A stretch of 64,000 nt of DNA from Castor canadensis (GCF_047511655.1 NC_133400.1:6096001-6160000); one strand, 5' to 3'; shown: positions 1-12,200, counted from the first letter of the stretch. Translations and numbers: made by a program. The notes: generated from the sequence alone by a model not told the origin.

Positions 1-275
1 TGTTCCTGCAGAGATATGTTAAGAGACCACTCCACCCCTGACTCCTGACTCCCCTCCCCAACAAAAAAGGGCCAAATTAAAATAAATAAATAAATAAAAC
101 CTTTGTAAACGACAGGGAGCCACCGATTTTCTGCAATCCCCGTCCATCCCTAGGGCAGTTTTTCATTTCTCTCTAATAAATCCTACTTTGTGTGCTGACC
201 TTGTCTTCTCATGAGTCAGTTGTCTGGCCCATGAAGGCAAGAACTCTCGACACCAGCCTGCGACAAAATGGTGAG
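1..275 (+). mobile_element. Possible ERV LTR 3' part
   Basis: LTR-like layout: a C-rich segment, an (AAAT)n run at about 75-102, then CTCTCTAATAAATCC (poly(A) signal at about 174) followed by a short R/U5-like tail. The left boundary is cut by the window edge. No primer-binding site was recognised, so this is tentative. Confidence 0.35.
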
Positions 276-660
276 GCAGAGACATGAACATTTTGACTCA
301 GTGGTCCAAGTTCTCCCCATCCGTGCACCTCAGGCCTTGCCCTTCCTTTTCCTTGTTGTCTGGAGGCTCTTCGGAGACTCTTTGTGTTCATCTGAATTTG
401 GGGGATGTTGCCATTTTCTGACGGGGAAGTCTGGATTCTGTGACTTTGCATTGGTGACTAGCAGGGAGGGGTGCAGAGAAAACAGGGTGTCTGAGAGCTC
501 TGTTGTGATTTGCTGAAGAATAAACAGTGATAAATCTACCCTGTGCCCCTGAGAGATAATACTGACTAAATGGTCTTTTTAAAAAGGACAAAAGGATGGT
601 TTTGAGGTCGGCTAGAATTAAGGAGAGTTCGGACTTTTTAAGATCACACAGCCTGATTTT

Positions 661-792
661 AGAAAAAAAATTTCATTAAGACATATTCGTTGTACAAGGG
701 GGGATTCATTGTGACAATTACAAATAGCTTTACATTGTACATTGGTTAGATCTCCCCCACCATCTCTTCCCTCTTCGACCCCCTCCCCCCTC
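661..792 (-). mobile_element. L1 3' end fragment
   Basis: Reverse complement of the same 3' terminal sequence seen at 15770-15838 (GTACCCCCTGTACAACTAATG type), with a T-rich start at 661-672 that corresponds to the poly(A) tail. Confidence 0.6.
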
Positions 793-795
793 CAC

Positions 796-985
796 TTTAT
801 TTTTTGTGGTATTGGGGTTTGAACTCAGGGCCCACACCTTGAGCCACTCTACCAACCCTTTTTTGTTGTCAAGATAGGTTCTCATGAATATTTTGCCCAG
901 GCTGCCTTCGAACCATAATCCTCCTGATCTCTGCCTCAGGAGTAGCTAGGATTACAAGCCTGAGCCACCAGTGCCCAGCTTCCCA
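796..985 (-). mobile_element. Composite tRNA/7SL SINE
   Basis: Antisense composite SINE: a tRNA-like tail (TTTGAACTCAGGG, the B box on the other strand) followed by a B1-like head ending GATTACAAGCCTGAGCCACCAGTGCCCAGC. Confidence 0.8.
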
Positions 986-1687
986 CCCCACTTAAATCAA
1001 TTGCTAGAGGTTTCTTTGTTCTGTTTTGTATAGGTATATGAAGTCCATCAACCATATTCTCTCACCTTAATAGATGTACAGCACCCTGCTCCCCTCTCTG
1101 ATCATCTCTTCTGACTCCAGAGAGCCCCATTTCAATTATAAATCTTTTGTTAAACTAGAGTGGAAATTTCCTCCCTTGTGAATGAACTTGGAATACCTGA
1201 GTTTGCATAGGTATATGCATAGGGGAGCCCAGCTCGTCTCCTTGGCTCAAAGGCCATTGGAGATGGGGAGTGACACAGATTTTCTCCATACCCCAAGTTA
1301 AGGATGATATAAAAATAACCTAAAATAAAATCCTTCCCTTTCTTTTCCTGTATGTGGTACCTCCATTCCACCTGGCAGAGACCTCACCTGCAATCCCTTT
1401 TCTATAATGAAACTCCCGGTTATTTCACTCACCAGAGTGCAAGGACCAAGATCTTCTTGTTAGAGGCATCATTGCCATTAGCAGTTTCTCTAAGAGTGCA
1501 CCGTGAACTAATGAGATTGTTTTTAGGTCTAATTCTGTGTGTGTCTCTCTTAGTCTGTATGTATGATGATTGATTTAATGAAGGCTAAAATGCTGATGGT
1601 TTCTACAATGATCCTGTTAGGGATTTACTCTTACTTCAGCCGTCAAGAAGATCCTCTAGCAAAATAATTTGTAAAGCACAGCATAGT

Positions 1688-1890
1688 GGCCGGGTGCTGA
1701 TGGCTCACGTCTATAATCCTAGCTACTCTGAAGGCAGAGATCAGGAGGATCACAGTTCAAAGCTAGGCTGGGCAAATAGTTCATGAGACCCTTTCTTGAA
1801 AAAACCCATCACAAAAAAAGAGGGGGTGTTGATGGAGTGACTCAAGGTGAAGGCCCTGAGTTCAGACCCCAGTACCACAAAAAAAAAAAC
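1688..1890 (+). mobile_element. Composite 7SL/tRNA SINE
   Basis: Near-complete sense copy. The B1-like head starts GGCCGGGTGCTGATGGCTCAC, an internal A-rich linker sits near 1800-1818, then a tRNA-like tail with B box GTTCAGACCCC and a terminal poly(A). It is a useful reference copy for the family in this window. Confidence 0.85.
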
Positions 1891-1999
1891 AGGCGTGACT
1901 TCATTTTCTCCTGGAATTCCTAGAAATAACTGACAAGTGTGCCTTGGATTGCTTCATTTTTGTATTTTTTAGCTAATTTTATTCATGCTTCAGGTGACT

Positions 2000-2306
2000 T
2001 TGTGGTACTAGGGTTTGAATCAGGGCTTCACACTTGCTAGGTGGGTGCTCTACCACTTAGCCACACCTCCGGCCATTTCTGCTCTGGTCATTTTGGAGAC
2101 AGGGTCTTGGTTTTTGCCCAGGTCAGCCTGGATCTCAACCCTCCTATTCTATACTTCCTACCTGAGCTGGTATGACAGGCACACACCACCATATTCAGCT
2201 TTTTTCCATTGAGATGGGGTCTCTCAAACATTTTTGCTTGGGTGATCCTTCCAATCTCAGCCTCCCAGGTAGCTAGGATGAGAGGCATGAGTTTCCACAA
2301 CTGGCT
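2000..2306 (-). mobile_element. Composite SINE, older copy
   Basis: Antisense tRNA-like part (GTTTGAATCAGGGCTTCACACTTG) followed by B1-like parts. A second GAGATGGGGTCTC-type segment near 2210-2300 suggests two joined B1-like monomers. Confidence 0.7.
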
Positions 2307-4244
2307 TAAGTTAACCTTGTTGGCATGTTAATTAAAAAAGGTTTTACATGTATGTGACCAGATTTAGGATGATTTTTGCACTGCTGTTACAGAGTTCGTG
2401 TAGAGGGACTATTACCTCTGTCCCTTTTGCCTTCTTTTTTCCCCCTCTTCTGCGCCTCTCTAAGAAAAGCAGTTATTTAAATTCCTTAACTCAATCAGGT
2501 CTAACTAAAATGCAGGCTTTAATTATTAACTTTCAAACACTTGCAATGGAAGAGGGAAAAGAAAGGATCTTAGGGACATGTGATCTTACTCTGTTTTATT
2601 CTGTCACAAATCTAATTTGGACTCCCAACTCTCTTTACAATATATTTGACTTTGTTAGCTAAAGATTACTTTCTTTCTGGGTCTTCATTGACAAAGGAGA
2701 CTAGTAATAACTGTATTTTCACTGGGAAGAAAATAATTTTATCTAATTTTAAATTTTTTCAGAAAGTTATTTTGAAATACAAATTACTAGAGAAAACAAA
2801 GAGAAGAACCAGCAAATAAGAACAATATAACAAAGTATGGGAGTATATTTTTGGAGAAGAAAGTTAGAGATCAGAGATGTTTTGGCATGAGAAGTGATTT
2901 GTGGAGTAAGGTTTGTCCTAAAGAACTGTTCCAACATAGAAAAGGAAAAGAAAAAGAAGGCAAAACCCAAAAGGCTAAAGAAGAAAGTTTCAAAAGTGTC
3001 TGAGTAGGTCTTACAAAGTGGATAAAAGAGTTTATAAAAAGTTTATGGAGCTGATTGAGTTGGCTATAATTTAAGAGTGGCCTGAAATATTTTCTAAGAT
3101 CAAACATAACGCACTGATGAGAAACTAAAAACTCATTCTCTATGTCTAAAACAATGCTTTCTTTAAAATATCATTCTTCTCTTAGTAACATTTGCAAAAA
3201 ATATGGTTTAAAGAACAAAACTTTTGTGTTCTATCAAAATAATTGCTCACATTTTCTGCTGATTTTGTCAAACTTTTCACTACACTGAAGTCTTATCTGA
3301 CTCAGAGTTCATTTCAGTATCTGTTTATGTCAAAGTCTTTTAAATGATCACCTTATAACTGTGGTTAAACAAAAACTATTAATTGAGATAGTTGCACTAC
3401 AGTTAGCTTCCTGTATCTTTGTCCTAAAAATGTGCAGAGCTGCTTCTGAACTTTATCTAAACATTGTACAAAAGCTTTCGATTAAAGTATAAAGTCTAAT
3501 TCATGCCAAGTGACCAGTGTTCTTTTTCATACAGTGTGCATCAGACATTTCAATATATAAAATGGTGAATGAAACTTCAGGCATTAGTATTTTTGGTAAC
3601 TCAAAACCTGGCCTACATCTATTTGTCTTGACCAAATTAGTGTTATTATATGTACGAGAGGCACTCGTGTATCAGGAAAAAGTCTACTGGTGGTCACCAG
3701 CACTATCCCCTAAACTTGGAAGAGGTCTAAACCTTTGATGTTTGTCAGTCCTATTATCCAACTGAGCCAAAAGTGAAAACTAAATTAATTTATAAAGGAC
3801 TTCTGCACAGCTGTGATGCTAATTGTTGCTGGCTCCTTTGTAAATTAAATGTATCTATGTTCCCGCGTATGTAAGTCTTCTAAAATGCAAACCCGAGGAG
3901 AGCACGTCACCAAACTGGTGTCTTCCAAATAGAAGGTGTTAGTGGTACCAGTCTTTTGCAGACTTGTGCTCATGCACTCAAGTTTCATGACTATCGACTT
4001 TAAGTGAGAATAATTAGACATGCCCCAAAACACAGAACTCCAAGCAGTGCCACTAAGACAATTAAAAGAATCAAACGTTGGTCACCCTGAGAGCACATCT
4101 TTAAACAGGAACATTGGACCTTATTTCAACTTTTTCATCTATTCTTAGAAGACTCTTAAAAATTAATGGGGGGTTATTTTCAAAGTAACCTATTATTGAC
4201 AGAATATTCATATATGTATAAACTACACCATTCTTTTTATTTAG

Positions 4245-4686
4245 TCACACTGGGGTTTGAACTCAGGGCCTCAAACTTGCTAGGCAGGCACTTAACCACT
4301 TGAGCCAAAACCCCATCCTTTCTTTCTTTAGTTATTTTTTTTTTTTTTTTTTTTTTTTTTGTCTTTTCTTTTTTGGTGCTGGGATCGAACCCAGGGCCTC
4401 ACGCATGCTAGGCAAGCGCTGTACCACCGAGCTACATCCCAGCCCTCTTTAGTTATTTTTCAGGTAAATTTTCATGGTTTTGCTGAAGGCGGGCCTCAGA
4501 CTGTGATCGTTATACTTATGACCTCCTGCACAGTTGGGACCCCAGGCACCCATGGCCATACCTGGCTTCTGGATTGAGGTAGGGTCTTGCTGACTTGTTT
4601 GTCTCCCAGGCTGGCCTCATGCAGTGATCCTCCCCATCTCTGCCTCCTCAGTACTTGGGATTACAGGCATAAGACATCACACCTGG
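4245..4686 (-). mobile_element. Older antisense SINE interrupted by a younger one
   Basis: The tRNA-like part is at 4250-4315. The B1-like part (CTGGCCTCATGCAGTGATCC...GGGATTACAGGCATAAG) is at about 4570-4686. The copy is split by the ID-like element at 4341-4445. Confidence 0.7.
4341..4445 (-). mobile_element. ID-like tRNA SINE, nested insertion
   Basis: Antisense: a poly(T) stretch, then GGTGCTGGGATCGAACCCAGGG (B box), ending CGAGCTACATCCCAGCCC (A-box end). It is flanked by the 15-bp target-site duplication TCTTTAGTTATTTTT at about 4325-4340 and 4446-4460. The high similarity to an intact tRNA-like head implies a young insertion. Confidence 0.85.
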
Positions 4687-5358
4687 AAAAATTATACCAT
4701 TCTTTGCACTAAAAATTTAAATACATCTTTGAGGAGATAACAAGGAGAGCTTGATGGTGCTGTCAATCGTAATTATCATAAAATGCTGAATGCACTGGAA
4801 ATAACAAAACTATTATGTCGATTGCTGACATTTTTTCAAAATTCGAACTATGGCTGTTCTAAGTCTTCTGTCATTCACAGTGTTGTGCATTTGAATCAAG
4901 CTCCTGGAAAATGACTCCTGCAGGTATTTATTTGTGAAGTGAATTAGTTTTTCATTAAATGTTTGCTTCTGTTGGTCTTGTTTTGTATTTTCCTTTTTAA
5001 AACTTTGTAACTATTGTCTGTTAACATTCTGCAGAAGTACAACTTCTAACAATACAACCTGAGCAGCGTTTGAGATGTAGCATATCACATGTAATACCAA
5101 CAGAATTAAACCTAAGAGAACACCCCAGGGAAGTCCGATCTAAGAGCCACTTCTTCTCAACCTCTTAGTTGCTTAAATTGGGTCAAAAAAAAATTTATTG
5201 GCACACAGCCATAGTTCTCTGTCACTTCCCTCCAATGTGGGATCAGATCTGACCAACTGAGAAAAATCTCTTCCCAACAATGAGGGACAATTAAAAGCAA
5301 ACCATAGAGATGTCTTCAGGGAGATAAAAGGATGGTGTCAGAATCCAAATGGAGTCAT

Positions 5359-5476
5359 GCTAGATGTGATGACTCACACCTGTAATTCCAGAACTCAGGA
5401 GGCTGGAACAGAAGGGTCATGAGTTCAGGGCCAGCCTGGACTACATAATGAGATCTTGTCTCAAAAAAGACAAAAC
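5359..5476 (+). mobile_element. B1-like SINE
   Basis: Sense B1/7SL-derived monomer: GATGACTCACACCTGTAATTCC, then CCAGCCTGGACTACATAATGAGATC, and an A-rich end. Confidence 0.7.
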
Positions 5477-5918
5477 TGGAGTCACTTCCAAAAGTAACCG
5501 AAAGCCTGGCAGTTATGGAGACAGGGTTCTTATGGATGGTTATCTGACACTAAAGGATCTTCCAGGCACCTCTGACAGAAGGAAAACTTACACTTTTGGC
5601 CAAAGTTTTCTATTTAAGTAGAGACAACAATTACTTTCTACCAATGCTGAGCATATCTTTTTAGTAGTCCAGACTCATGGAGTTATTTTTAAAAAGAAGA
5701 TCCCCTATGCAATCTATTTAATTGGCTGTCTTCTGTCTTTGGCTCCCTTTCATATTCTGCTTAACAGTAGTGTTTCTACTTTTAGGCTTAAACACTAGGC
5801 TCTTTTGATTTATTAATTTGTCACTTTCTCCTGCACTAGTTTATTCCCAACCAGGGAACCTACAAAGCCATATTGGCTGACACCCTTATTCCCCTGAGAT
5901 TGAGCTATGTTCAAACAT

Positions 5919-6449
5919 AAGGGGGGGAGTATAACAGATACTTACAAACTGCTTTTCTCAAAAGCACTGACTCCTTACTTGGACCTGCAGGGGTAACTAA
6001 AAGGCAGGATGAAAGCTTGTAATCCCTGACTCCATTTTGCATCTGTCTTTGCTCTGAGCAGTTTTCTGCAGTCACCTTGCAGCCACCTTGGAATCCAGGT
6101 AGGGCAGGACTAATGGATAATATCTTGTGACAAGAATCAAAACTACCCCACAGGCAAAAATGTTTTTCTTATGGTGACCGAGCACTGCCTGACCATCCTG
6201 GGATGATGGTCAACCAGACCACACCTGTTACCAGAACTGTTTAATAATTATACATGCCTTTCACCCCTACCCCAATTCTTTCTCTATGTAAACCTAAAGT
6301 TCGTGTCTGTACCCCAGAAATGGGCTGAAATGCTTACTCTTCTGCTTTCCAGTGGCATGCCTGTGTCACATAATAAATCCCCTCTCTCTGCCCTTCACCA
6401 CTACTCATCTCTTTAGTCGGTGTATTGGGGTGAGTGGCTGGTCCTGACA
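5919..6449 (+). mobile_element. ERV class I-type LTR with preceding polypurine tract
   Basis: A polypurine run AAGGGGGGGAG (5919-5929) directly precedes a segment of about 520 bp with LTR layout. A putative promoter region is followed by AATAAA at 6372-6377, a CT-rich R/U5, and a CA terminus at about 6448-6449. The polypurine tract suggests this is the 3' LTR of a provirus whose interior is mostly lost. I see no intact retroviral reading frame. Confidence 0.55.
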
Positions 6450-7519
6450 TACAGAACCCCTGAAGTTGGACCTCTGACCACTACTTTCAGTCTTTTTCCA
6501 CTGGATTGTGAATTTTGAGTGTTCAAAAAGGTAGAGAGATGGACAAGACCTCATTTCAGATCCTAGCTTTGCTACTTACCTGGGATGAGCCCATCTGAGG
6601 GAACAGCATGTCCAAGGAGCTGGTCTCCTTGTAGGGTTTCTGTGCAAGTAGAAGGCCTCTTGGTCCAGGAGATAATCAGACAATATATTCATTAAATTCA
6701 CTTTTTTTCCAAGGCTGGTCAGAAGAAGGAAAAAGAAAGAGAGGGGAAAGTTTCCTGGTCTACTTTCCCATCTTTCTGGAGGCCAGAATGTCCACATGAA
6801 GAGCAAAGAGGAACATGGCCTCCATAAAGGAGGGGCCTACAGTGGTTACTTTTTCCAGGAGCCAGCCCCCATGAGAATTGCTTCATCTGTTATGTCATTA
6901 ACCCTGGTCATACCGCCACCAAGGTCATTTCCTGAGCATCAAGGACGTTGCTTGGCACTACACAGAGCCCTGAGAGTGCAGTGTGAGCCTTTTCTTGGTG
7001 AACCAAGATGGAGACCTGTGCGTATGGAAGAGCATCCAAACCACCTGGGGTCTGGGAGCCAGCAGGGAAGAAGATGAGTGAGTGGAGGCTCTGAGCTGTT
7101 CATTAAGCTGTCTCAGGTGATGCCCCTAGTAGATGGCACAGCTGTGAGGCTGGAACTAAGTGGCTCCAAAATTCATCCCTTTCTGCTGTGCAAGATGACC
7201 ACTCTCACCTGGGGAATTCAACTGCATGCCCAGCCATTTTTGCTTACTTGGACATTCACTCATGCATGCTTACATTTGTTCAATACCTATTGCTGAGTGT
7301 CTGCTGCCAGGGGTTGTGTATTAGAGAGCTGAGTGAGATAGTCAAGGCAGTCCCGTGGGATGTGGGATACTGACGCTTACTAGGTAGTTACATACATGAT
7401 TTCAAAGTGCAGGAAGCTCTATAAATTTAATAAACAGGATATGAAAGTTGGGAAAACAGCTGGAGACTTAAATCATGGGGATAAAGAAAAACCTGTTTGA
7501 GACAGTAATGCTTAAGCCA

Positions 7520-7732
7520 GCAGTTTTCAACTAGTAGTGGTTTGGGGACATTTTGGCATTGTCCAGAGACCTTTTTGGTCATCCCCACTGGAATGTGGTA
7601 GTGGGGTGCTATTGGCTTTCAATTAGTAGAGGTGAAGAAGGCTGCTAAACGTTCTACAATGCACAGAACAACCCCAACAGTGAAGAATTTTCCAGCCCAA
7701 AATGTCAGTGGTGCCAAGATTGAGAAAACCTG
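7520..7732 (+). mobile_element. MER5A-like hAT-Charlie element
   Basis: It carries diagnostic stretches GACATTTTGGCATTGTCC, GCTGCTAAACGTTCTACAATG and CCAGCCCAAAATGTCAGTG, and ends TTGAGAAAACCTG. This is a nonautonomous DNA transposon of the early mammalian radiation. Confidence 0.8.
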
Positions 7733-8110
7733 ATTTAGACAAAGATATGAAGGTGAAGAAGTCGGCCCTATAAAGGGTGGGGAAAGCATTCCAGGTGAAA
7801 GGGACAGCATACACAGGGGCTTTAAAGCTAGTGCTTCAAGCTAATAAGGCAAGGAGAAGGGTGTGAAATGAGGGGTTGAGATCTTGCAGGCCTTCTGGTC
7901 TTGGGAAGAATTGTAGGTTCTCTACTCTCGACAGTGGAATGTCACTGAAGGGTCTTAAGCCACAATAGACACTTTGGATGTTCTATAGGGAATGGATTAA
8001 ATGGCCAAAAGTGGAATCCCAGAGTGGCCAGGGAGTAGCCTTAGGATAAATGAGGCCAGGTCTGACTAGATGGGAGGCAGGAGAGATGGAAACAGAGGAC
8101 TCACTCAGAT
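7733..8110 (-). mobile_element. LINE-2 fragment (antisense)
   Basis: Contains GCATTCCAGGTGAAAGGGACAG, GGGGCTTTAAAGC and AGGCCTTCTGGTCTTGGGAAG, then GGAATGTCACTGAAGGGTCTTAAG. This is the order of the antisense L2 3' coding part. It is highly diverged. Confidence 0.55.
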
Positions 8111-9077
8111 ACAGTCTAAAAGTAACAGTTGTAACCATTACTGGGAATAAACCGGAAACAGGAATTAAAGGAAACTCTTGAGATTCTGGTCCCTATAGGG
8201 TGTTGAGTGGTACAGCTTACCAAGATGAGGAACCCTAAGCAAGAACCAGATAGGAAAGGATCTCAAACCAAGAACTCAGCCTCAGACATGTAAAGGCTAG
8301 GATATCCAGCAGAACTGGATCCACATAGTGTTGGCGAAAAGATTAGCTTTACAAGGTTTTGAACAATGGTTTATTCTAAGTTAGGATCACACATTAGTGT
8401 TCCCTTGTATGAGGGCTTTCCAAAGAAACACCAATGCTCAAGCACATCTTAGATCCAGTGCTCGAGCTCCAGAAGTGGGTGCCCAAGCATCAGCGTGTGA
8501 ATCTAATGCATGGTGGTGGCTGACTTTCAGCGGACCTATGGTCTATCCCAAGATGGAGAACTCTGTATGCATGGCAGCCCCATAGTAGGCTAAGGAGTTC
8601 ACCTTTGTGTATTACCCAGGAGCTCTCTCTATTTTGTGGCTGTTTAAAAATTCTGTCTCTGTTCATTGGTTGGTTGAATTTTGTCAAAATAACAACTGCT
8701 TATAGTCTTGGGTGTTCTTGTGTTACCTGCAATTCCACACTTTTTGTTCTGAGACTCCCTTGTTTATTAAAATGCCAGTCTCCTGATGAAATCCCAGGGT
8801 TGCTTCCTCACTGTAATCCTTTGAGGAACAGAATATTTGCATTTTCCTTTGTGAAGTTTCTTTCCAAACAACTCTCAGCTCCCTCTTCCACTATGCACTC
8901 AAAGCAGAAGATGCACTCAAACCTGGCCTATTCTTCAAGATCCAGGTCAACCTCCATTTCCTTTCATTATTATTGGGTTCCCACCAGGTGACTTGCTTTG
9001 TATCTGATACTTGGGGTTTACCACAATCCGTGTGAAGTCATAGCCCCTGGTCTAGGGAACTCATACCATAGGACAAG

Positions 9078-9220
9078 GTGTCTCAACCTCAGAGCTACTT
9101 ACAACTGAGGTCAGGTAATTCTTCGTGGTGGGAACTGCCCTGTGTGCATGTCCCCCTGCCCCCCAGTTGTGACAGCTAAAATTTTCTCCAGACATTGTCA
9201 AATATGGGAAAAAACCTGGC
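9078..9220 (-). mobile_element. MER5A-like hAT element, antisense
   Basis: Inverse of the MER5A pattern: TCTCAACCTCAGAGCTAC, GTAATTCTTCGTGGTGGG, CCCCAGTTGTGACAGC, TCTCCAGACATTGTCAAAT. Confidence 0.75.
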
Positions 9221-10187
9221 CCCAGTGCTCAAGAGGAAAGAGGACAGTAAGAAAACACTCACAGAGAATGTTGATAAAGGTGATGAAAGAAGCATGAACA
9301 GCAAAATAAGAGCTCCACGTGAGTGAAATTACCTGTTCCAGCTCGGAAAAGAGCTCGTATTATTTCTGTCCTGATGCTTTCTCTGATGACTTTATCCTCT
9401 TTTGTCTCATCTGATTTCCTAAGCAGCTAAGTAGAGTACTAACTATCTAGCGTGCACTCTTTCACTCTATTCTCACAACTGTCTCCCACCACAATTGCCG
9501 CCACAAACCATTGATAAGTAAATCGCCTTTCTAACCAATAGCTTTTGTTGCAGAATTTAGTAGAACAAAAGCTGAGACACCAAGGTTTCTACTTTTTCTC
9601 CTATTTCATCATTTGTCAGAATCCTTTTCTCATTGTCAACGTCAAAATACCCCAAAATTTCTCCCTTCCCCAAAAGTTCTTCTTTTGACCTTGTTGTTGC
9701 CTAGAGCCAATTTCTCATCTTGCTCTTGAGGCAGGCTAGGCTTAGAGAAAGTTCAGGACTCTTAGGACATGTATGACAGTATTGTGTTTCAGGTTGAACA
9801 TTCTTCTCTTTCTTTGAGCCTTCTTTTCCATTGCAAATGTGTGTAGGTTATTCACACCCTGGCTGGGGACAACTCACACCACCTCCACCTGGCCCAGGGA
9901 CCACCCATGCCCCTCCCACTCACGATTGTTAGTGGTTAGGAATTACCAGCTTCTTCGTTCTGATAGGTTAGTGTGAGTTTTAAAAGCTGGGGGGAGGGAG
10001 GGAAATGACAACGGCTCTCTGCTTCCAGTTTCCACCTGGTCCCACCATGTCCTTTTGGAATTCCCTTCCCTAACTGTTAATAAACTCCATTACACCCATG
10101 TGTCCTTCCACTAGGAACACAAAGAATTTGGAAATTTTCTGATCAGAAACTGCTCACCAGCCTATAATACTCCTTTCTTTTCCCCCA

Positions 10188-10770
10188 TTGTGTTCAAAAC
10201 TTCAGAGCTTCCCACTATCAGCATCAACCCACTGGCTTTGTCTGGGAGCTCCTTCCCTACCCTCTATTAAAACAGTTCTCTCTCATCAGCACCCCCAAGG
10301 CACGGAATCCATAGGTCTTCTCTCATCCTGTTCAATCTTTCCTACAAGTCAGATGTTGTTTATAACTCTCCCCCTTGGAACATTAGACCACCCTTCCATC
10401 CTTTATCCTGTAGACACTGGTGGAAGCCAGTGCCCAGTTCCTTGTCCTAATCTCTCTCTACACTCTTCTATCAGGTGTCTTATCAGCTTCCAGAGTTTTA
10501 TTTGTCCTATTTGGAAAACTAACCCAATTTTACCTCCAGTCTCAAGCTTTTTCTTGAATTTTACCCTCTCCAATTTCACCTGGACATTTCTACCTGGATT
10601 TAGCCTGTTGAATTCAGCTCATCTCAAACAAAAGTGTTGTCTTTTTCTCAAAATCAGCTCCTTCCTCTCAGTCTCTCAAGAGCTACTGTTCCTCTTAGTA
10701 ATAATAACCATTCTCTGATCCTAGGAATCATTGTCCATATCCTCTCTCCCTTCTATTTTTCTCTTTATCA
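10188..10770 (+). mobile_element. LINE-2 coding-region fragment
   Basis: The segment from about 10540 (CACCTGGACATTTCTACCTGGAT) to CCTAGGAATCATTGTCC and the following TC-rich stretch follows the L2 ORF2 C-terminal region. The upstream pyrimidine-rich part is probably the same element, more decayed. An open frame of 176 codons (10188-10718) spans it but has no gene-like features. Confidence 0.5.
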
Positions 10771-10811
10771 TCTTTTATCTCATCTGATTTCCTACAGTGT
10801 TAGGTAGAACT

Positions 10812-11009
10812 GTAGTACTGGGGATTGAACCCAGGGCCTTGTGCATGTTAGGCAAGCACTCTATAACTGGAGCTATGCTCAGTCCCATTGTGCTTGTTTT
10901 TGAGATAGGGTCCCACTTCATTTACCCAGGCTGCTCTTGGACTTTCCGTCCTCCAGCCTTTGTCTCCTGAATAGCTGGAATTATAGGCATGAGCCACTAC
11001 ACTCAGCCA
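10812..11009 (-). mobile_element. Composite tRNA/7SL SINE
   Basis: Antisense: TACTGGGGATTGAACCCAGGG (tRNA-like), then a B1-like GAGATAGGGTCCCACTTC...ATTATAGGCATGAGCCAC. Confidence 0.8.
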
Positions 11010-11399
11010 CATTCCTCTCTTGAAATATTCACTCTTTAGACACTGATTTACACTTGGAACACACTGCCTTTCTCAAGAAGCTACAGTCTACCTGGCAAGC
11101 CAGACAGTCAAGAGAGGAATTACTGGGGACATTGATGAGGGCTCTGCTGGGCAAATCCAATGTACAGTAGACCCTCCTCTTCCCTGCCTGCCTCTAGCGA
11201 ACCAGCAATTGAGTAGGGTTAATTGCTCATTACCAGCTCGTTGGACCTAGGCAGAGAAGCAGAGGAGAGTTTATGATTAAGCCATCACATCCATATGATC
11301 AAAAGTTCATGAATCTTCCATCAGGAAATCCCTCCAATTGATTGCTTACTCTCCCAACTCATGTCCCCTATCCAGTCTCCTATGTAGTCTTACCTCCTC

Positions 11400-11555
11400 T
11401 CATTTCTGCCCTCTTCTCAATTGTCATGTGTTACATTGCCTTGTAATGTCCTGTTTCTTATCCATCTCCACCACTGTCTTCAAGTTTCTTAGATGTAAAG
11501 AATGTGTGCCATGTGCCAGTACCTGGCCCAGAGCACTCAGTAAACATTCATGAAA
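11400..11555 (+). repeat. LINE-2 3' end fragment (tentative)
   Basis: CTTAGATGTAAAGAATGTGTGCC, then AGTACCTGGCCCAGAGCACTCAGTAAACATTC, typical of the L2 3' end. Confidence 0.45.
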
Positions 11556-12074
11556 TTATGAACAGATTCCAGCTCCCTTTGCTCACTATCAACCAGAGTT
11601 CTTTTTTTAAACCCTCCTTGTTCTTCCCAAAACTTCACCACAACAGTGCACCAGGTAGATTCTGTAGTAATAACCTAGAGTAGCCAAGTAACAAGCCCAG
11701 AGCACAGCCGGGAGGATTTGGAAACCGTGATTGATGGTCATGAGTGATGGGAACGTACCCTACACAGGGCACTCTGGCCTCTCACTGGATTGTGCTGGTT
11801 CCGATAATGGAGGGAGAGTCAGAGGCACACCTGGATGTTCTATCCTCAGTGTACTCTGGTACCATTAAGGTAAGCTATGCTGGGGGGGTGCAGCTGTCCT
11901 TCCATTGCTGAAAGCTGGCTTGGCCATAGGATCCTAGGTCTGAATGTAGAAGCCAAAGATTGTTGGGTCAGCTTTGCAGGTGTTATTGTCCTGTACCCTC
12001 CAAGGGGAGCAGACTTGCATCTGCCTGGCTGCACTGCCTGTATCTCCATGAACTAAAAGAGAGATAGGGCGACC

Positions 12075-12200
12075 TGCACTTGGATCCCAGCACCACCACT
12101 TACTTGTTATGTGACCTCTTTATGTAAACTCTGGGAAGCCTGAATTTCTTCATCTTTGAGTGGAATTAATTAATAAAGAAATCATCTCATTGATGTCTTG
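12075..12200 (+). repeat. MIR fragment
   Basis: ACTTACTTGTTATGTGACCTC followed by CTGAATTTCTTCATCTTTGAG matches the MIR core order. Boundaries are approximate. Confidence 0.45.

Noticed and set aside
8605..8991. 128-residue frame with a Cys/Leu-rich start
   Set aside because: No recognisable family, signal or splice context. It lies in HSD17B2 intron 1 and looks like chance in T-rich DNA.
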